From contig NZ_MLHG01000013.1 in assembly GCF_001998825.1 (NCBI RefSeq), positions 43,442-107,441 on the forward strand: a DNA stretch of 64,000 nt, given 5' to 3'. Numbering within the stretch: position 1 is the first letter of the stretch; the number at the start of each line of letters is the position of its first letter. This DNA comes from Rodentibacter mrazii. GTDB taxonomy: Bacteria > Pseudomonadota > Gammaproteobacteria > Enterobacterales > Pasteurellaceae. The translations under genes and the position numbers were made by a program. This document shows positions 9,584 to 19,759 of the stretch, one piece after another. The notes beneath the pieces are model-generated. The model worked only from the letters and a program-made list of their open reading frames with translations. It did not search any database and had not been told where the DNA came from.

Positions 9584-9630
9584 AAACCAGTATGATAAAT
9601 AACTATAAGTTAGATGAAAGAGGGCGTATT

Positions 9631-10632
9631 ATGAGTACAATTCATGATGTTGCAAAGCTCGCTAAAGTTTCCGTTGCAACAGTATCTCGCGTGTTAAACA
9701 ATCATCCGTCAGTCAGTAAAAAGACCCGTCTTTCCGTACAAAATGCGATCTCTCAGCTAAGTTATCAGCCTAATGCTAATGCACAGGCACTTGCCGTACA
9801 AAATACCGATACGATCGGTGTAGTAGTAACAGATGTAACAGATTCTTTTTTTGCTATTTTAGTGAAAGCGGTAGATAAAGTAGCTGAATCCCATAATAAA
9901 ACGATTTTAATCGGTATTGGTTATCATCATGCCGAAAAAGAACGTGAGGCAATCAATACGTTATTACGGAAACGTTGTACCTGTTTGGTTGTCCATTCTA
10001 AAGCGCTTTCAGATGAAGAACTTAAAGATTATCTTAATAAAGTGAAAGGAATGGTGGTGATTAATCGTGTTATTAAAGGTTATGAAAATCGTTGTGTAAG
10101 TTTGGATAATCAAAAAGGTACCTATATTGCGACAGAAATGCTCATTCAATGCGGACATAAAAATATTGCTTATATCGGTTCCAATCATGCTATTTTTGAT
10201 GAAGTGGAGCGCCAAACCGGCTATCTGGAAGCCCTAAAAACGCACAATTATCCCATCGTCAAACATGCGATCGTACACAATTCCCCTGATTTTGAAGGGG
10301 GAGAACAGGCAATGATTGATTTACTCAGTTACAATAAAGATTTAACCGCAGTTGTTGCCTACAATGATTCTATGGCTGCTGGGGCAATTTCGGTACTAAA
10401 TGAAAATAATATCAATGTGCCGAGCCAATTTTCTATTATCGGTTTTGATGATATGCCGATTGCACGTTATTTAATCCCTAAACTCACGACAATTCGTTAT
10501 CCCATTGATTTAATGGCAACTTATGCAGCCAACTTAGCATTAAGTTTAGTTGATGAAAGTATTGCAACTCCCTCAGCTATTCAATTTAACCCGACACTGG
10601 TTCGCCGTTTTTCTGTAGAGGCAGCAAATTGA
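9631..10632 (+). CDS. galR: Galactose operon repressor, LacI family (GalR/GalS)
   Basis: 333-residue LacI-family regulator. N-terminal helix-turn-helix and hinge helix (2-55: [20 protein letters not shown] ... NANAQALA) are followed by a periplasmic-binding-protein-like effector domain (about 60-333). Galactose is the expected inducer. The ATG at 9592 would add 13 untypical residues; the one at 9631 has AGAGGG upstream and starts exactly at the HTH. The gene sits between galTKM and mglBAC, and similar operators flank both. Whether the protein is closer to GalR or GalS cannot be settled here, because only one gene is visible. Confidence 0.92.
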   Translation: MSTIHDVAKLAKVSVATVSRVLNNHPSVSKKTRLSVQNAISQLSYQPNANAQALAVQNTDTIGVVVTDVTDSFFAILVKAVDKVAESHNKTILIGIGYHHAEKEREAINTLLRKRCTCLVVHSKALSDEELKDYLNKVKGMVVINRVIKGYENRCVSLDNQKGTYIATEMLIQCGHKNIAYIGSNHAIFDEVERQTGYLEALKTHNYPIVKHAIVHNSPDFEGGEQAMIDLLSYNKDLTAVVAYNDSMAAGAISVLNENNINVPSQFSIIGFDDMPIARYLIPKLTTIRYPIDLMATYAANLALSLVDESIATPSAIQFNPTLVRRFSVEAAN

Positions 10633-10634
10633 AA

Positions 10635-10650
10635 TGTGATCAAGGTCACA
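10635..10650. promoter_or_regulatory. CRP site upstream of mglB (distal)
   Basis: Perfect TGTGA-N6-TCACA arms starting two bases after the galR stop codon. It is exactly 50 bp upstream of a second perfect CRP site, with a GalR-type operator between them. Confidence 0.8.
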
Positions 10651-10666
10651 AATTTCAACATTGTTT

Positions 10667-10680
10667 TGTAATCGTTTTCA
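10667..10680. promoter_or_regulatory. GalR/GalS-type operator upstream of mglB
   Basis: TGTAATCGTTTTCA shares the left arm TGTAATCG with the galT operator and the right half GTTTTCA with the galR operator. It lies between two CRP sites, an arrangement for repression by GalR within a CRP-activated promoter. Confidence 0.75.
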
Positions 10681-10684
10681 TTTA

Positions 10685-10700
10685 TGTGAGTTTGATCACA
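10685..10700. promoter_or_regulatory. CRP site upstream of mglB (proximal)
   Basis: Perfect TGTGA-N6-TCACA, about 107 bp before the mglB start codon. Together with the distal site it predicts strong glucose repression of galactose uptake. Confidence 0.8.
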
Positions 10701-10807
10701 GACTTACAGGGATTTGATAAGTATCATTCCAGGAGAGTTATGACAATTGTAACAATAACGTACAGTGTCTTCTTTGTTCACATCAACCTTCCAATTAGGA
10801 GTGTTTT

Positions 10808-11800
10808 ATGAAAAAAACAGTATTAAGTGCAATCGCTTTAGCAGTAGGTTTAGGCTCGGTTACAGCAAGTTATGCTGCTGACAACCGTATTGGGGTCACC
10901 ATTTATAAATATGATGACAACTTTATGTCATTAATGCGTAAAGAAATTGATAAAGAAGCGAAAACATTACAAGGCATTGAGCTATTAATGAATGACTCTC
11001 AAAATGCTCAATCGATTCAAAACGACCAAGTTGATGTATTACTTTCTAAAGGTGTGAAAGCGCTTGCAATCAACTTAGTGGACCCAGCTGCTGCACCAAC
11101 TATTATCGGTAAAGCAAAACCGGATAATATCCCAGTAGTATTCTTCAATAAAGATCCCGGCGCAAAAGCACTCGGTAGCTATGGACAGGCTTATTATGTC
11201 GGTACAGATCCAAAAGAATCAGGGATTATCCAAGGTAACTTAATTGCAAAACAATGGAAAGCAACTCCTGAATTTGATTTAAACAAAGACGGTAAAATCC
11301 AATTTGTATTACTCAAAGGTGAGCCGGGTCATCCTGATGCTGAAGCCCGTACTAAATATGTTATCGAGGAATTAAATAAACAGGGTATTCAAACCGAACA
11401 GTTATTCATTGATACGGGTATGTGGGATGCAGCAATGGCAAAAGACAAAGTGGATGCTTGGTTATCCAGCTCTAAAGCCAATAATATTGAAGTGATTATT
11501 TCAAACAACGACGGCATGGCATTAGGTGCGTTGGAAGCAGTTAAAGCTCATGGTAAAAAATTACCGATTTTCGGTGTGGATGCATTACCTGAAGCATTAC
11601 AACTTATTAAGAAAGGAGAACTCGCCGGTACAGTATTAAATGATGGCGTAAATCAAGGTAAAGCAGTTGTTCAATTAGCTAATAACCTTGCTCAAGGTAA
11701 AACCGCTAATGAAGGCACCAAATGGGAATTAAAAGACCGCGTTGTTCGTATCCCCTATGTCGGTATAGATAAAGATAATTTAGGTGAATTCTTAAAATAA
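10808..11800 (+). CDS. mglB: D-galactose/methyl-galactoside-binding protein MglB
   Basis: 330-residue periplasmic binding protein with a signal peptide cleaved after about residue 23 (SYA|ADNR). It has the family's two-lobe sugar-binding fold, with [15 protein letters not shown] and [14 protein letters not shown] segments like E. coli MglB. A calcium-binding loop DLNKDGKIQ is visible near 156-164. It delivers galactose/glucose to MglAC. It is the first gene of mglBAC, with AGGAG before the ATG. Confidence 0.96.
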   Translation: MKKTVLSAIALAVGLGSVTASYAADNRIGVTIYKYDDNFMSLMRKEIDKEAKTLQGIELLMNDSQNAQSIQNDQVDVLLSKGVKALAINLVDPAAAPTIIGKAKPDNIPVVFFNKDPGAKALGSYGQAYYVGTDPKESGIIQGNLIAKQWKATPEFDLNKDGKIQFVLLKGEPGHPDAEARTKYVIEELNKQGIQTEQLFIDTGMWDAAMAKDKVDAWLSSSKANNIEVIISNNDGMALGALEAVKAHGKKLPIFGVDALPEALQLIKKGELAGTVLNDGVNQGKAVVQLANNLAQGKTANEGTKWELKDRVVRIPYVGIDKDNLGEFLK

Positions 11801-11868
11801 CACTAATATCAATGATGTAACCTTTAGGGGGAGTAATGCTACTTCCCCTATTCCAAATGAGGTTGGAT

Positions 11869-13389
11869 ATGACAATTCAAGATTTAAGTCAAAGTGGCGA
11901 AGTGCTGCTTACGATGACCAATGTCAGTAAATCCTTTCCGGGTGTAAAAGCCTTAGATAACGCAAACTTAACTGTCCGCTCCCATTCTGTTCATGCCTTA
12001 ATGGGAGAAAATGGAGCGGGGAAATCCACATTATTAAAATGTTTGTTCGGCATTTACGCTAAAGATGAAGGTGAGATTCTTTTCTTAGGTAAACCCGTCA
12101 ATTTTAAAACATCAAAAGAAGCCCTAGAAAATGGTATTTCTATGGTGCACCAAGAACTCAATTTGGTACGCCAGACCAGTGTTATGGATAACCTTTGGCT
12201 TGGGCGTTATCCGCTAAAAGGCCCATTTGTCGATCACGCAAAAATGTATCGTGATACTAAAGCGATTTTTGATGAATTGGATATTAATATCAATCCAAAA
12301 GAAAAGGTCGCAAAACTTTCCGTTTCTCAAATGCAGATGATCGAAATTGCGAAAGCCTTCTCTTATGATGCTAAAATCGTCATTATGGATGAACCCACCT
12401 CCTCACTCTCTGAAAAAGAAGTAGAGCATCTGTTTAAAATTATTCAAAAACTAAAAGATCGAGGATGTGGCATTATTTATATTTCTCACAAAATGGATGA
12501 AATTTTCAAAATTTGTGATGAAATTACTATTTTACGTGATGGAAAGTGGATCAATACCGTACCGGTCAAAACCTCTAGTATGGAACAAATTGTTTCAATG
12601 ATGGTAGGACGAGAACTGACCCAACGTTTCCCTGAAAAGACGAACGTTCCAAAAGAAGTTGTACTTAAAGTCGAACATTTAACTGCCTTGAACCAACCTT
12701 CTATTCAAGATGTTTCCTTTGAATTGCGTAAAGGGGAAATTTTAGGTATTGCAGGTTTGGTCGGTGCAAAACGTACCGATATTGTCGAAGCCATTTTCGG
12801 GGTACGTGAACTCAAAAGCGGCACAATCAAGCTACACGATAAAACCGTCAAAAATCGAACCGCACTTGAAGCGATTAATAACGGTTTTGCCCTCGTCACC
12901 GAAGAACGCCGCACCACCGGGATTTATTCCAATCTAAGTATTGAATTCAATTCTTTGATTTCAAATATGAAATCTTACCTTACGCCTTGGAAATTGCTTA
13001 GCAATAAAAAAATGCGTAGCGATACCCAATGGGTCATTGATTCTATGAATGTGAAAACCCCTTCACATAAAACCACAATTGGATCTCTTTCCGGCGGTAA
13101 TCAACAAAAAGTTATCATTGGTCGCTGGTTGCTTACCCAACCGGAGATTTTGATGCTTGATGAGCCGACCCGTGGTATTGATATTGGTGCTAAATTTGAA
13201 ATTTACCAGCTCATTCAAGAGCTTGCCAAAAAAGACAAAGGTATCATTATGATTTCCTCTGAGATGCCTGAGTTATTAGGGACAACTGACCGAATTCTCG
13301 TGATGAGTAACGGTCGGGTTGCTGGCATTGTGGAGACGGCAAAAACTTCCCAAGAAGAAATTTTGCAGTTGGCAGCGAAATATTTATAA
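11869..13389 (+). CDS. mglA: MglA, galactose ABC transporter ATPase (two ABC domains)
   Basis: 506 residues, the same as E. coli MglA. The first ABC domain has a standard Walker A (GENGAGKST, about 42-50). The second has the degenerate GLVGAKRTD that is normal for this sugar-ATPase subfamily, followed by a good signature SLSGGNQQK and [11 protein letters not shown]. The ATG at 11869 is preceded by GAGG and matches the family N-terminus; an in-frame ATG 11 codons earlier (11836) is less likely. It energises uptake through MglC. Confidence 0.96.
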   Translation: MTIQDLSQSGEVLLTMTNVSKSFPGVKALDNANLTVRSHSVHALMGENGAGKSTLLKCLFGIYAKDEGEILFLGKPVNFKTSKEALENGISMVHQELNLVRQTSVMDNLWLGRYPLKGPFVDHAKMYRDTKAIFDELDININPKEKVAKLSVSQMQMIEIAKAFSYDAKIVIMDEPTSSLSEKEVEHLFKIIQKLKDRGCGIIYISHKMDEIFKICDEITILRDGKWINTVPVKTSSMEQIVSMMVGRELTQRFPEKTNVPKEVVLKVEHLTALNQPSIQDVSFELRKGEILGIAGLVGAKRTDIVEAIFGVRELKSGTIKLHDKTVKNRTALEAINNGFALVTEERRTTGIYSNLSIEFNSLISNMKSYLTPWKLLSNKKMRSDTQWVIDSMNVKTPSHKTTIGSLSGGNQQKVIIGRWLLTQPEILMLDEPTRGIDIGAKFEIYQLIQELAKKDKGIIMISSEMPELLGTTDRILVMSNGRVAGIVETAKTSQEEILQLAAKYL

Positions 13390-13407
13390 CAACAAAAGGA
13401 ACGAATT

Positions 13408-14418
13408 ATGAGTGCCTTAGAAAAAAATAAATCCTTTGATCTTTTAAAACAAAATGCGATCTATTTTGTGCTACTAATTTTACTCGGTATTATCATTGCA
13501 CAAGATCCAACTTTCTTAAACCTTATCAATTTTAGTAATATCCTCACCCAATCCTCCGTGCGTTTGATTATCGCCTTAGGTGTGGCAGGGTTATTGGTAA
13601 CACAAGGTACAGACCTCTCTGCCGGTCGTCAGGTTGGTTTGGCCGCTGTAATTTCTGCAACTATGTTGCAGTCTATGGAAAATATGAACCGTGTTTTCCC
13701 TGATTTAGGTGAAATCCCAATTCCTGTTGTAATCCTAGCCGTTTGTGCCGTAGGCGCTGTTATCGGCTTAGTTAATGGCTTAGTCATTGCCTATCTAAAT
13801 GTCACGCCGTTTATTGCCACTATGGGAACAATGATCATCGTTTATGGTTTCAACTCCCTTTATTATGATGCAGTAGGTGGCTCACCTATCGCTGGTTTTA
13901 ATGAAAACTTTTCTACATTCGCACAAGGATTCTTCCGAATCGGAACCTTTAAACTTTCATATATTACGATTTACGCAGCTATTGCATCATTTTTAGTGTG
14001 GATAATGTGGAATAAAACCCGTTTTGGTAAAAACATCTTTGCTATTGGTGGAAATCCGGAAGCTGCAAGAGTATCCGGTGTAAACGTTGCTCGTAATCTT
14101 GTTATGATTTATATCATTGCGGGAATGTTCTATGCTTTCGGTGGTATGTTAGAAGCCGGTCGAATCGGTTCTGCAACTAACAATCTAGGGTTTATGTATG
14201 AATTGGATGCTATTGCAGCCTGCGTAGTTGGCGGTGTATCATTTGCCGGAGGTGTGGGTACAGTAATTGGCGTAGTTACCGGTGTTATCATCTTTACCGT
14301 AATTAACTATGGTTTAACCTATATAGGCGTAAACCCTTATTGGCAATATATCATCAAAGGTAGCATCATTATTTTAGCCGTCGCAATAGATTCCTTAAAA
14401 TACGCGAAGAAAAAATAA
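13408..14418 (+). CDS. mglC: MglC, galactose ABC transporter permease
   Basis: 336-residue integral membrane protein (length as in E. coli MglC) with about eight to ten hydrophobic segments. It has the conserved GTDLSAGRQVGLAAVISATM region and the cytoplasmic loop IGGNPEAARVSGVNV that contacts MglA. It lies 18 bp after mglA and is the last gene of mglBAC before a strong terminator. Confidence 0.96.
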   Translation: MSALEKNKSFDLLKQNAIYFVLLILLGIIIAQDPTFLNLINFSNILTQSSVRLIIALGVAGLLVTQGTDLSAGRQVGLAAVISATMLQSMENMNRVFPDLGEIPIPVVILAVCAVGAVIGLVNGLVIAYLNVTPFIATMGTMIIVYGFNSLYYDAVGGSPIAGFNENFSTFAQGFFRIGTFKLSYITIYAAIASFLVWIMWNKTRFGKNIFAIGGNPEAARVSGVNVARNLVMIYIIAGMFYAFGGMLEAGRIGSATNNLGFMYELDAIAACVVGGVSFAGGVGTVIGVVTGVIIFTVINYGLTYIGVNPYWQYIIKGSIIILAVAIDSLKYAKKK

Positions 14419-14430
14419 CAAAACAATAAT

Positions 14431-14463
14431 AAAACAAACCGCACTTTTAGTGCGGTTTGTTTT
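14431..14463. terminator. Bidirectional terminator after mglC
   Basis: Fifteen-base perfect stem (14431-14445, 14449-14463) with a TTT loop, built around an uptake signal and its near-mirror copy. It serves mglBAC on the plus strand and the 14494-15753 genes on the minus strand, 12 bp after the mglC stop. Confidence 0.9.
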
Positions 14464-14493
14464 ATTAAACTGAAGTAAGAAAGCCGTTTTTCA

Positions 14494-14787
14494 TTACCAA
14501 TGATGATAACCTCTGTAATAACCAAATCCGATGCTTGGCACAATAACAGGTGCACGTTGGTAAATAACTTTCTGACGACTATCACTAGCATTCATTTTAA
14601 TCGGATCAGAAATATCCTTTGCCGCTCTCGCTTTTTGTTCGGCAGTTACCGTGTTACCACTGGCTACACGAGCCTGATATTCTTGTACGGTTTTCATATC
14701 ATAGATGCCCGAATCCTGCTGTGCGGGGGGGTGAGAACTACAAGCGACAAGAAATAATGCTGAACATATCATTAATAATTTTTTCAT
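14494..14787 (-). CDS. Small putative lipoprotein of unknown function
   Basis: 97 residues with a clear lipobox: MKKLLMICSALFLVACSS, lipidation at Cys16. The mature part is short and polar with a helix-prone stretch (about 33-65) and ends in an aromatic, glycine-rich tail (GFGYYRGYHHW). The Ser after the lipobox Cys predicts outer-membrane sorting. Its ATG overlaps the stop of the upstream exported protein by four bases, so the two are co-translated. I do not recognise the family. Confidence 0.75.
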   Translation of the reverse strand: MKKLLMICSALFLVACSSHPPAQQDSGIYDMKTVQEYQARVASGNTVTAEQKARAAKDISDPIKMNASDSRQKVIYQRAPVIVPSIGFGYYRGYHHW

Positions 14788-15350
14788 TTTTTACCCTTTT
14801 TGCAGACCATTTTATCCAAAAGTTGTTTATTGCTATCCACCTTATCTTTAATAGTTTGCTTTGTTTGACTTTCTTCCCGCTCACGAATTTCCTTCTCTAA
14901 TTGAGGGTTATTAATGACGTAAACAGGCACATACTGCACATTTTTAGGTTCATTTTTCCGATAAAGCGAGGCCGCCATAATTCCACCATAGTACTGGCTA
15001 TCATCATTCGGTTTTATGTAATTATTCGTAGAGTTTGTAAAATCTACTCCATTATTTCCCTCAAAACCATTACATACCCCCTCACCTGATACAAAAACAC
15101 TTCTGGAAGAAAAATCTTCATTTACCATATATACTTCAAACTCAACACTATTAGCTAAATTTTTTGCATCTTGCGCTGAAGTAGTCGGATCTAAAACTCC
15201 TCGTTCTTTAATATGAATATAACGAGTGAACTTTTTTTGAGCATCGCCTTCTTTTTCCCCTGCAATCGTTTTTGCACTAGAAAAAGCCGATAAAGGCAAG
15301 AAAGATAATATAGAAAAACATAAGAGATAAGTATAATATTTCATATTCAT
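14784..15350 (-). CDS. Exported protein of unknown function
   Basis: 188 residues with an N-terminal signal peptide (about 1-26, ending SAFSSA). The mature region is beta-prone with two cysteines (GEGVCNGF near 111 and one in the basic C-terminal MVCKKGKK), which could form a disulphide. A charged helix follows near 160-175 (KEIREREESQTKQ). Two Met codons are close at the start (MNM); the first is used here. It is coupled to the small lipoprotein downstream. I do not recognise the family. Confidence 0.72.
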   Translation of the reverse strand: MNMKYYTYLLCFSILSFLPLSAFSSAKTIAGEKEGDAQKKFTRYIHIKERGVLDPTTSAQDAKNLANSVEFEVYMVNEDFSSRSVFVSGEGVCNGFEGNNGVDFTNSTNNYIKPNDDSQYYGGIMAASLYRKNEPKNVQYVPVYVINNPQLEKEIREREESQTKQTIKDKVDSNKQLLDKMVCKKGKK

Positions 15351-15360
15351 CCTTATATTA

Positions 15361-15753
15361 TTAATAAGTTTGATAGAATTCTATAGGTAAACCGTCCGGA
15401 TCTTTGCAGAAAGTATACTGCATTCTAGTTAATTTATCGACCCTGACAGATTCACAGGAAACACCCTTATTAGTTAAATAAGAAATACATGATTCCATAT
15501 TTTTAACTTTAAACGCCAGATGGCGTAAACCACAAGCCTCCGGATAATTTAGCCTTTTGGGTGGATTTGGAAAGGAGAAAAGTTCAATTTTACTCCCATC
15601 AGGAAATTCTAAATCTAATTTATAACCGCCACGTTCAACCCGATAAGTTTCAGCAATAACTTTTGCCCCTAAAATTTCTGTATAAAACAGCTTAGAACGA
15701 ATGTAATCTGAAACAATGATTGCAACATGATGAACACCTTCAATTTCAAACAT
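15361..15753 (-). CDS. VOC (glyoxalase/dioxygenase-fold) metalloprotein, YaeR-like
   Basis: 130 residues covering one VOC unit of two beta-alpha-beta-beta-beta modules. Candidate metal ligands are placed as in the family: His near 9 (HHVAII), Glu in KIELFSFP, His in LRHLAFKV and Glu in PIEFYQ. It resembles E. coli YaeR (about 129 aa), including SFPNPPKRLNYPEACGLRHL. The substrate is unknown. It lies 2 bp after ccmI on the same strand but has no obvious link to cytochrome c maturation. Confidence 0.85.
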   Translation of the reverse strand: MFEIEGVHHVAIIVSDYIRSKLFYTEILGAKVIAETYRVERGGYKLDLEFPDGSKIELFSFPNPPKRLNYPEACGLRHLAFKVKNMESCISYLTNKGVSCESVRVDKLTRMQYTFCKDPDGLPIEFYQTY

Positions 15754-15755
15754 AA

Positions 15756-16673
15756 TTAATTTTTTTCCGGTGTAATACTTTTTGATTTTTCCTGTTCTTG
15801 AATTTCTAACGCATCACGTGCCGCCCGAATACTTTTTTCAATTAATACTACCCGCTCATCATCTTTCGGCATTAAACGTAACATCATCGCCCAAGTTACT
15901 GCCGCCATTTTATAATCTTCCGTTTCAAAATAACGAAATGCCAATAAACTTAATGCCTCAATATTGCTATGATCTTTGCGGATAACTTCTCGTAATAAAT
16001 CACTGCCTTTTAGTTTATCCGTCGTGTCTTCTGAAAACATTAATACACGGGCATAGCCCAACTTATATTGCAAATTATCAGGCTCAAGTTTATTTGCTTT
16101 TTGATAGCTGTCGAATGCTAAACGGGCATCACCTAAATTCATACCAATTTGTCCCAACAACCACCATTTTTTTGCATCTTGCGGATTTTTCTGTAAATCT
16201 ATACGAAGTGCGGTAGAAAATTGTTGCATTTCACTATCAGAAAGAGGATTCGTCTCTTCTTCTTTCATTCGATCATAAAAATAAGGCAATTTTGCATAAG
16301 TCTGCTCTAACATTGATTCTGCCTGCCAAGATCCAACCATAAAGTAACTTGTCCCTGCAATAATCCCGATTGCCAACACCCCTGAAGCAAACCAAATTTT
16401 GCCGTAGGACTTTTCACTTTGGATGTTTTTTTCTTCCTGATGGGGGACATCATCCAATAAGGTTTTCTGTAATTCTTGTTTAAGTAATTCTACATTTTCC
16501 ACCAACCCTTGAGCATCATCTTGCTCAATTTCTTGCAGTCGTGAAAAATAAAGCGCCTTATTCAGTTCATCACGTTTTTGTTCATTTTTTGTTTTAAACT
16601 GGCGCAACAAAGGATAAAAACAAATTAACGCTACTAACAACGTAATTGCGACTAAACTTAATGCAAAACTCAT
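15756..16673 (-). CDS. ccmI: Cytochrome c biogenesis protein CcmI (TPR)
   Basis: 305 residues: an N-terminal membrane helix (about 5-22), a cytoplasmic loop with a leucine-zipper-like segment (about 30-75), a second helix near 93-112, then a periplasmic tetratricopeptide domain (about 150-290). CcmI binds the C-terminus of apocytochrome c and presents it to the CcmFH heme lyase. It starts one base after the ccmH stop, so it is coupled. E. coli fuses this function to CcmH; here the two are separate. Confidence 0.9.
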   Translation of the reverse strand: MSFALSLVAITLLVALICFYPLLRQFKTKNEQKRDELNKALYFSRLQEIEQDDAQGLVENVELLKQELQKTLLDDVPHQEEKNIQSEKSYGKIWFASGVLAIGIIAGTSYFMVGSWQAESMLEQTYAKLPYFYDRMKEEETNPLSDSEMQQFSTALRIDLQKNPQDAKKWWLLGQIGMNLGDARLAFDSYQKANKLEPDNLQYKLGYARVLMFSEDTTDKLKGSDLLREVIRKDHSNIEALSLLAFRYFETEDYKMAAVTWAMMLRLMPKDDERVVLIEKSIRAARDALEIQEQEKSKSITPEKN

Positions 16674-17138
16674 CTATTCATCCTTTTGATTTAATAATTC
16701 CGCTAAACGTGCATTTTCTTCTTCCGTTAAAACAGAGTCGTTTCTGACCGCACTTTGCTTTTTAGGTTTTCGTTGCAATAGGAAAAAAATGCCGAATAAT
16801 ATGAGAAATAATGGGGCAATCCATAAAATTAAGGTGCTTGACGTCATCGGTGGTTCATAGGTCACAAAATTACCGTACCTTGCCACCATATATTCCACGA
16901 TGTCATTTTTTGACTTCCCTTCTTGTAGCAACTCAAATACTTTGTTACGCATATCTACTGCTATCGTTGCATTAGAATCCGCAATATTGTTATTCTGGCA
17001 TTGTGGGCAGCGCAAAGACTGTGCAAGCTGGTGGTAATCGCTTTCTTGCTGCTGCGAGCCAAAGTTCAGAGCATCAATGGCGGAAAATGCCACTGAGCTA
17101 AATAAAAGTGCGGTTAAAAAAAGCCCTAATTTTTTCAT
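16674..17138 (-). CDS. ccmH: CcmH, thioredoxin-like apocytochrome c reductant
   Basis: 154 residues with a signal peptide (cleavage near VAFSA), the redox motif LRCPQCQNNNIADSNA (CXXC near 43-46) and one C-terminal membrane helix (about 103-120). CcmH helps reduce the CXXCH cysteines of apocytochrome c before heme attachment. Its ATG overlaps the ccmG stop by four bases. Confidence 0.93.
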   Translation of the reverse strand: MKKLGLFLTALLFSSVAFSAIDALNFGSQQQESDYHQLAQSLRCPQCQNNNIADSNATIAVDMRNKVFELLQEGKSKNDIVEYMVARYGNFVTYEPPMTSSTLILWIAPLFLILFGIFFLLQRKPKKQSAVRNDSVLTEEENARLAELLNQKDE

Positions 17139-17683
17139 TGTGATTGCTCCGCGAGTTTGTCATAAATCGGTTTCAAAGTTTCCAACCACACTTTTTCGTT
17201 TACATCTCCGGCTAAACGATAATGAATAATGCCCTTACCATCCACAATAAAAGTTTCCGGCGCACCATATACCCCCAAATCCAAACCAAAAGATCCTTTA
17301 TCATCTTTCAACACAACTTGATAGGGATTACCTAAATCCTTTAGCCACTTTATTGCTTTTGCCGAATCATCTTTATAGTTCAACCCAATAATACTCACGC
17401 CTTGTTGCGCAAGTTTATTTAAGTATTGATGCTCTGCGTAACAGGTTGGACACCAAGTCGCCCATACATTCAGCAAAATCGGTTTGCCTTGTCGGAATAA
17501 CGCATCATCATAGGTCTTATTTTCAAAGAGTTCCGTTAACGTTTTCACTGGAATCGGTTTGCCAACCAATGCAGACTCCAAAGCTTTGATATCTTCACCT
17601 TGAGCATTACGGTTAAGTTGCACTAAAAAGGCAATAACCACCGCTAAAAAGAGAACAAGGGGAATCAATAATTTTTTTTTCAT
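17135..17683 (-). CDS. ccmG: CcmG/DsbE, membrane-anchored thiol:disulphide oxidoreductase
   Basis: 182 residues: an N-terminal membrane anchor (about 4-22), then a periplasmic thioredoxin fold with active site WCPTC (CPTC near 77-80) and the acidic-pocket GVYGAPETF cis-Pro loop near 140. It passes reducing power from DsbD/CcdA to CcmH or apocytochrome c. It is separated from ccmF by 129 bp, the only large gap in the ccm cluster. Confidence 0.94.
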   Translation of the reverse strand: MKKKLLIPLVLFLAVVIAFLVQLNRNAQGEDIKALESALVGKPIPVKTLTELFENKTYDDALFRQGKPILLNVWATWCPTCYAEHQYLNKLAQQGVSIIGLNYKDDSAKAIKWLKDLGNPYQVVLKDDKGSFGLDLGVYGAPETFIVDGKGIIHYRLAGDVNEKVWLETLKPIYDKLAEQSQ

Positions 17684-17812
17684 TTCTACCGCTCTTTTAA
17701 GTAAATACCGTTTCTTGTTGAAAAGCTAAAGAGAAGAGGTTAATTACGCCATCTTTTCCAAGTACTTCCATTTTCTTAAGGAAGATCAAAAAGAATCACT
17801 ATTGGAAATAAA

Positions 17813-19759
17813 TTATTTTTTTAATAATTTACTAAACCGATAACGTCTATCAAACATACACAACAAACCACCTAATGCCATAAACACGCCGCCAATCCAA
17901 ATCCAGCGGATAAAAGGTTTGTAATACAAACGCAACGCCCACGAATTATCATCGAGTTTTTCACCGAGTGCCACATATAAATCACGGGTTAAACTACCAT
18001 CGATGGCTGCCTCTGTCATTGACATACGACTCACCGTGTAAAAACGTTTTTCAGCGTACAGTGTCGCTTCCGGTTTTCCGTCTTTTGTAATATCAATCTG
18101 CGCTTTGCCTCCAATGTAGTTAGGACCATTGGCATCACTGATACCGGAAAATTTGAAATCGTAATGACCGATCTGCGCACTATCCCCCACCTGCATCCGC
18201 ACATCACGTTCCACACTAAAATTTTGGCTAAAAGCAATGCCCCATACTGACATTGCTACGCCTAAATGTGCAAACAACATTCCCCAATGGGAACGGGACA
18301 ATTTACGCACGCCGACAAAAAATGATTCACGGTGAGTTGCCCGTTGTTGCAATTCGTAAAGTGCAAGCAACAAGATGATTATCGTCATCATTGAACCAAG
18401 AACAGAACTTACCGTAATTTTATCTTGTAAGATATAAGGTAAAACAAACCCCATAACCAGCATGATAAGAACACTGATTACAACGGGCATTCTAATCGCC
18501 GAGAATTGATCCCGCCGCCATTTTACTAAGGGTCCAATACCAAGCAATAATGCAAACGGTGTCATAATGATCAAGAACATTTGATCAAAAAACGGCGCAC
18601 CGATTGAAATTGTTCCTAAGCCCAACTGCTTATGCACCAACGGTAGTAATGTGCCTAAGAACACCACACAAAGTGCGGTCATTAATAGAATATTATTTAA
18701 TAACAGCATACTTTCACGAGAATAACGTTCTGCATTATCACGTGAACGAATTTGGCTCCCCTTGTAGGCATAAAGCGCAAGAGATCCGCCAATAACAATA
18801 ACAAGATACGCCAAAATATATAAACCGCGTGTCGGATCAGAAGCAAAAGCATGAACAGAGACCAAAATCCCCGAACGCACCAAGAACGTGCCAAGTAAAC
18901 AAAGAGAAAAAGCTAAAATTGCGAGGAGTACCGTCCAAGCCTTAAATGAACCACGTTTTTCTGTCACTGAAAGAGAATGAATTAAAGCTGTGCCGGCTAA
19001 CCAAGGCATAAAGGACGAATTTTCAACCGGATCCCAGAACCACCAACCGCCCCAACCGAGTTCATAATACGCCCACCAAGAACCGAGTACGATACCAAGC
19101 GTTAAGAATACCCATGCAGCAAGGGTCCAAGGTCGAGACCAACGAGCCCAAGCGGAATCAAGTTTACCGGTCATTAAAGAGGCAATCGCAAAGGCGAAGG
19201 CGACAGAGAAACCGACATACCCCATATAAAGTAGCGGCGGGTGGAAAATCAATCCCACATCTTGCAACATCGGGTTAAGTTCTTTTCCATCCACAGGAAA
19301 ATCAGGGAAGGTACGTGTGAATGGATTTGACGTAAATAAAACAAATAATACGAAACCCACGCTGATAATTCCCATAATGCCAAGGACTCTCGCCGCAGCT
19401 TCTTGAGGTAAATGTTTACTCAACAGCGCCACCGCCGCAGACCAAAGGGCAAGCAACCAAATCCAAAGCAATAATGAACCTTCATGAGAACCCCAAACAG
19501 CGGATAAACGATAACAAATCGGCAAAGTACTGTTAGAATTGTTCACCACATATTGCACACTGAAATCATTGACGGCAAATAAATAAAATAGCGCAACAAA
19601 GGCAATAGTGAGACTGACAAACAATCCATAAGTCATTGGTCGAGCCAATGTCATTAATTGGGTACTCCCCTTCTCTGCCCCCCATAATGGAAAAATTGCG
19701 AGCATTAACGACACGGCTAGACTCAAAGCAAGTGCATAATTTCCGATTTCAGCGATCAT
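17813..19759 (-). CDS. ccmF: CcmF, cytochrome c heme lyase
   Basis: 648 residues with about fourteen to fifteen membrane segments, matching E. coli CcmF (647). The WWD motif [18 protein letters not shown] (near 235-255) and conserved periplasmic histidines (e.g. [24 protein letters not shown]) mark heme handling. It transfers heme from CcmE to apocytochrome c with CcmH/CcmI. Its ATG overlaps the ccmE stop by four bases. Confidence 0.96.
   Translation of the reverse strand: MIAEIGNYALALSLAVSLMLAIFPLWGAEKGSTQLMTLARPMTYGLFVSLTIAFVALFYLFAVNDFSVQYVVNNSNSTLPICYRLSAVWGSHEGSLLLWIWLLALWSAAVALLSKHLPQEAAARVLGIMGIISVGFVLFVLFTSNPFTRTFPDFPVDGKELNPMLQDVGLIFHPPLLYMGYVGFSVAFAFAIASLMTGKLDSAWARWSRPWTLAAWVFLTLGIVLGSWWAYYELGWGGWWFWDPVENSSFMPWLAGTALIHSLSVTEKRGSFKAWTVLLAILAFSLCLLGTFLVRSGILVSVHAFASDPTRGLYILAYLVIVIGGSLALYAYKGSQIRSRDNAERYSRESMLLLNNILLMTALCVVFLGTLLPLVHKQLGLGTISIGAPFFDQMFLIIMTPFALLLGIGPLVKWRRDQFSAIRMPVVISVLIMLVMGFVLPYILQDKITVSSVLGSMMTIIILLLALYELQQRATHRESFFVGVRKLSRSHWGMLFAHLGVAMSVWGIAFSQNFSVERDVRMQVGDSAQIGHYDFKFSGISDANGPNYIGGKAQIDITKDGKPEATLYAEKRFYTVSRMSMTEAAIDGSLTRDLYVALGEKLDDNSWALRLYYKPFIRWIWIGGVFMALGGLLCMFDRRYRFSKLLKK

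Noticed and set aside
10629..10811. 60-codon plus-strand reading frame between galR and mglB
   Set aside because: It runs through two perfect CRP sites and an operator, has no ribosome site and no family resemblance; it is regulatory DNA.
14500..14900. Two plus-strand frames opposite the small lipoprotein and exported protein
   Set aside because: The minus-strand frames have signal peptides, a lipobox and a coupled overlap; the plus-strand products have none of these.
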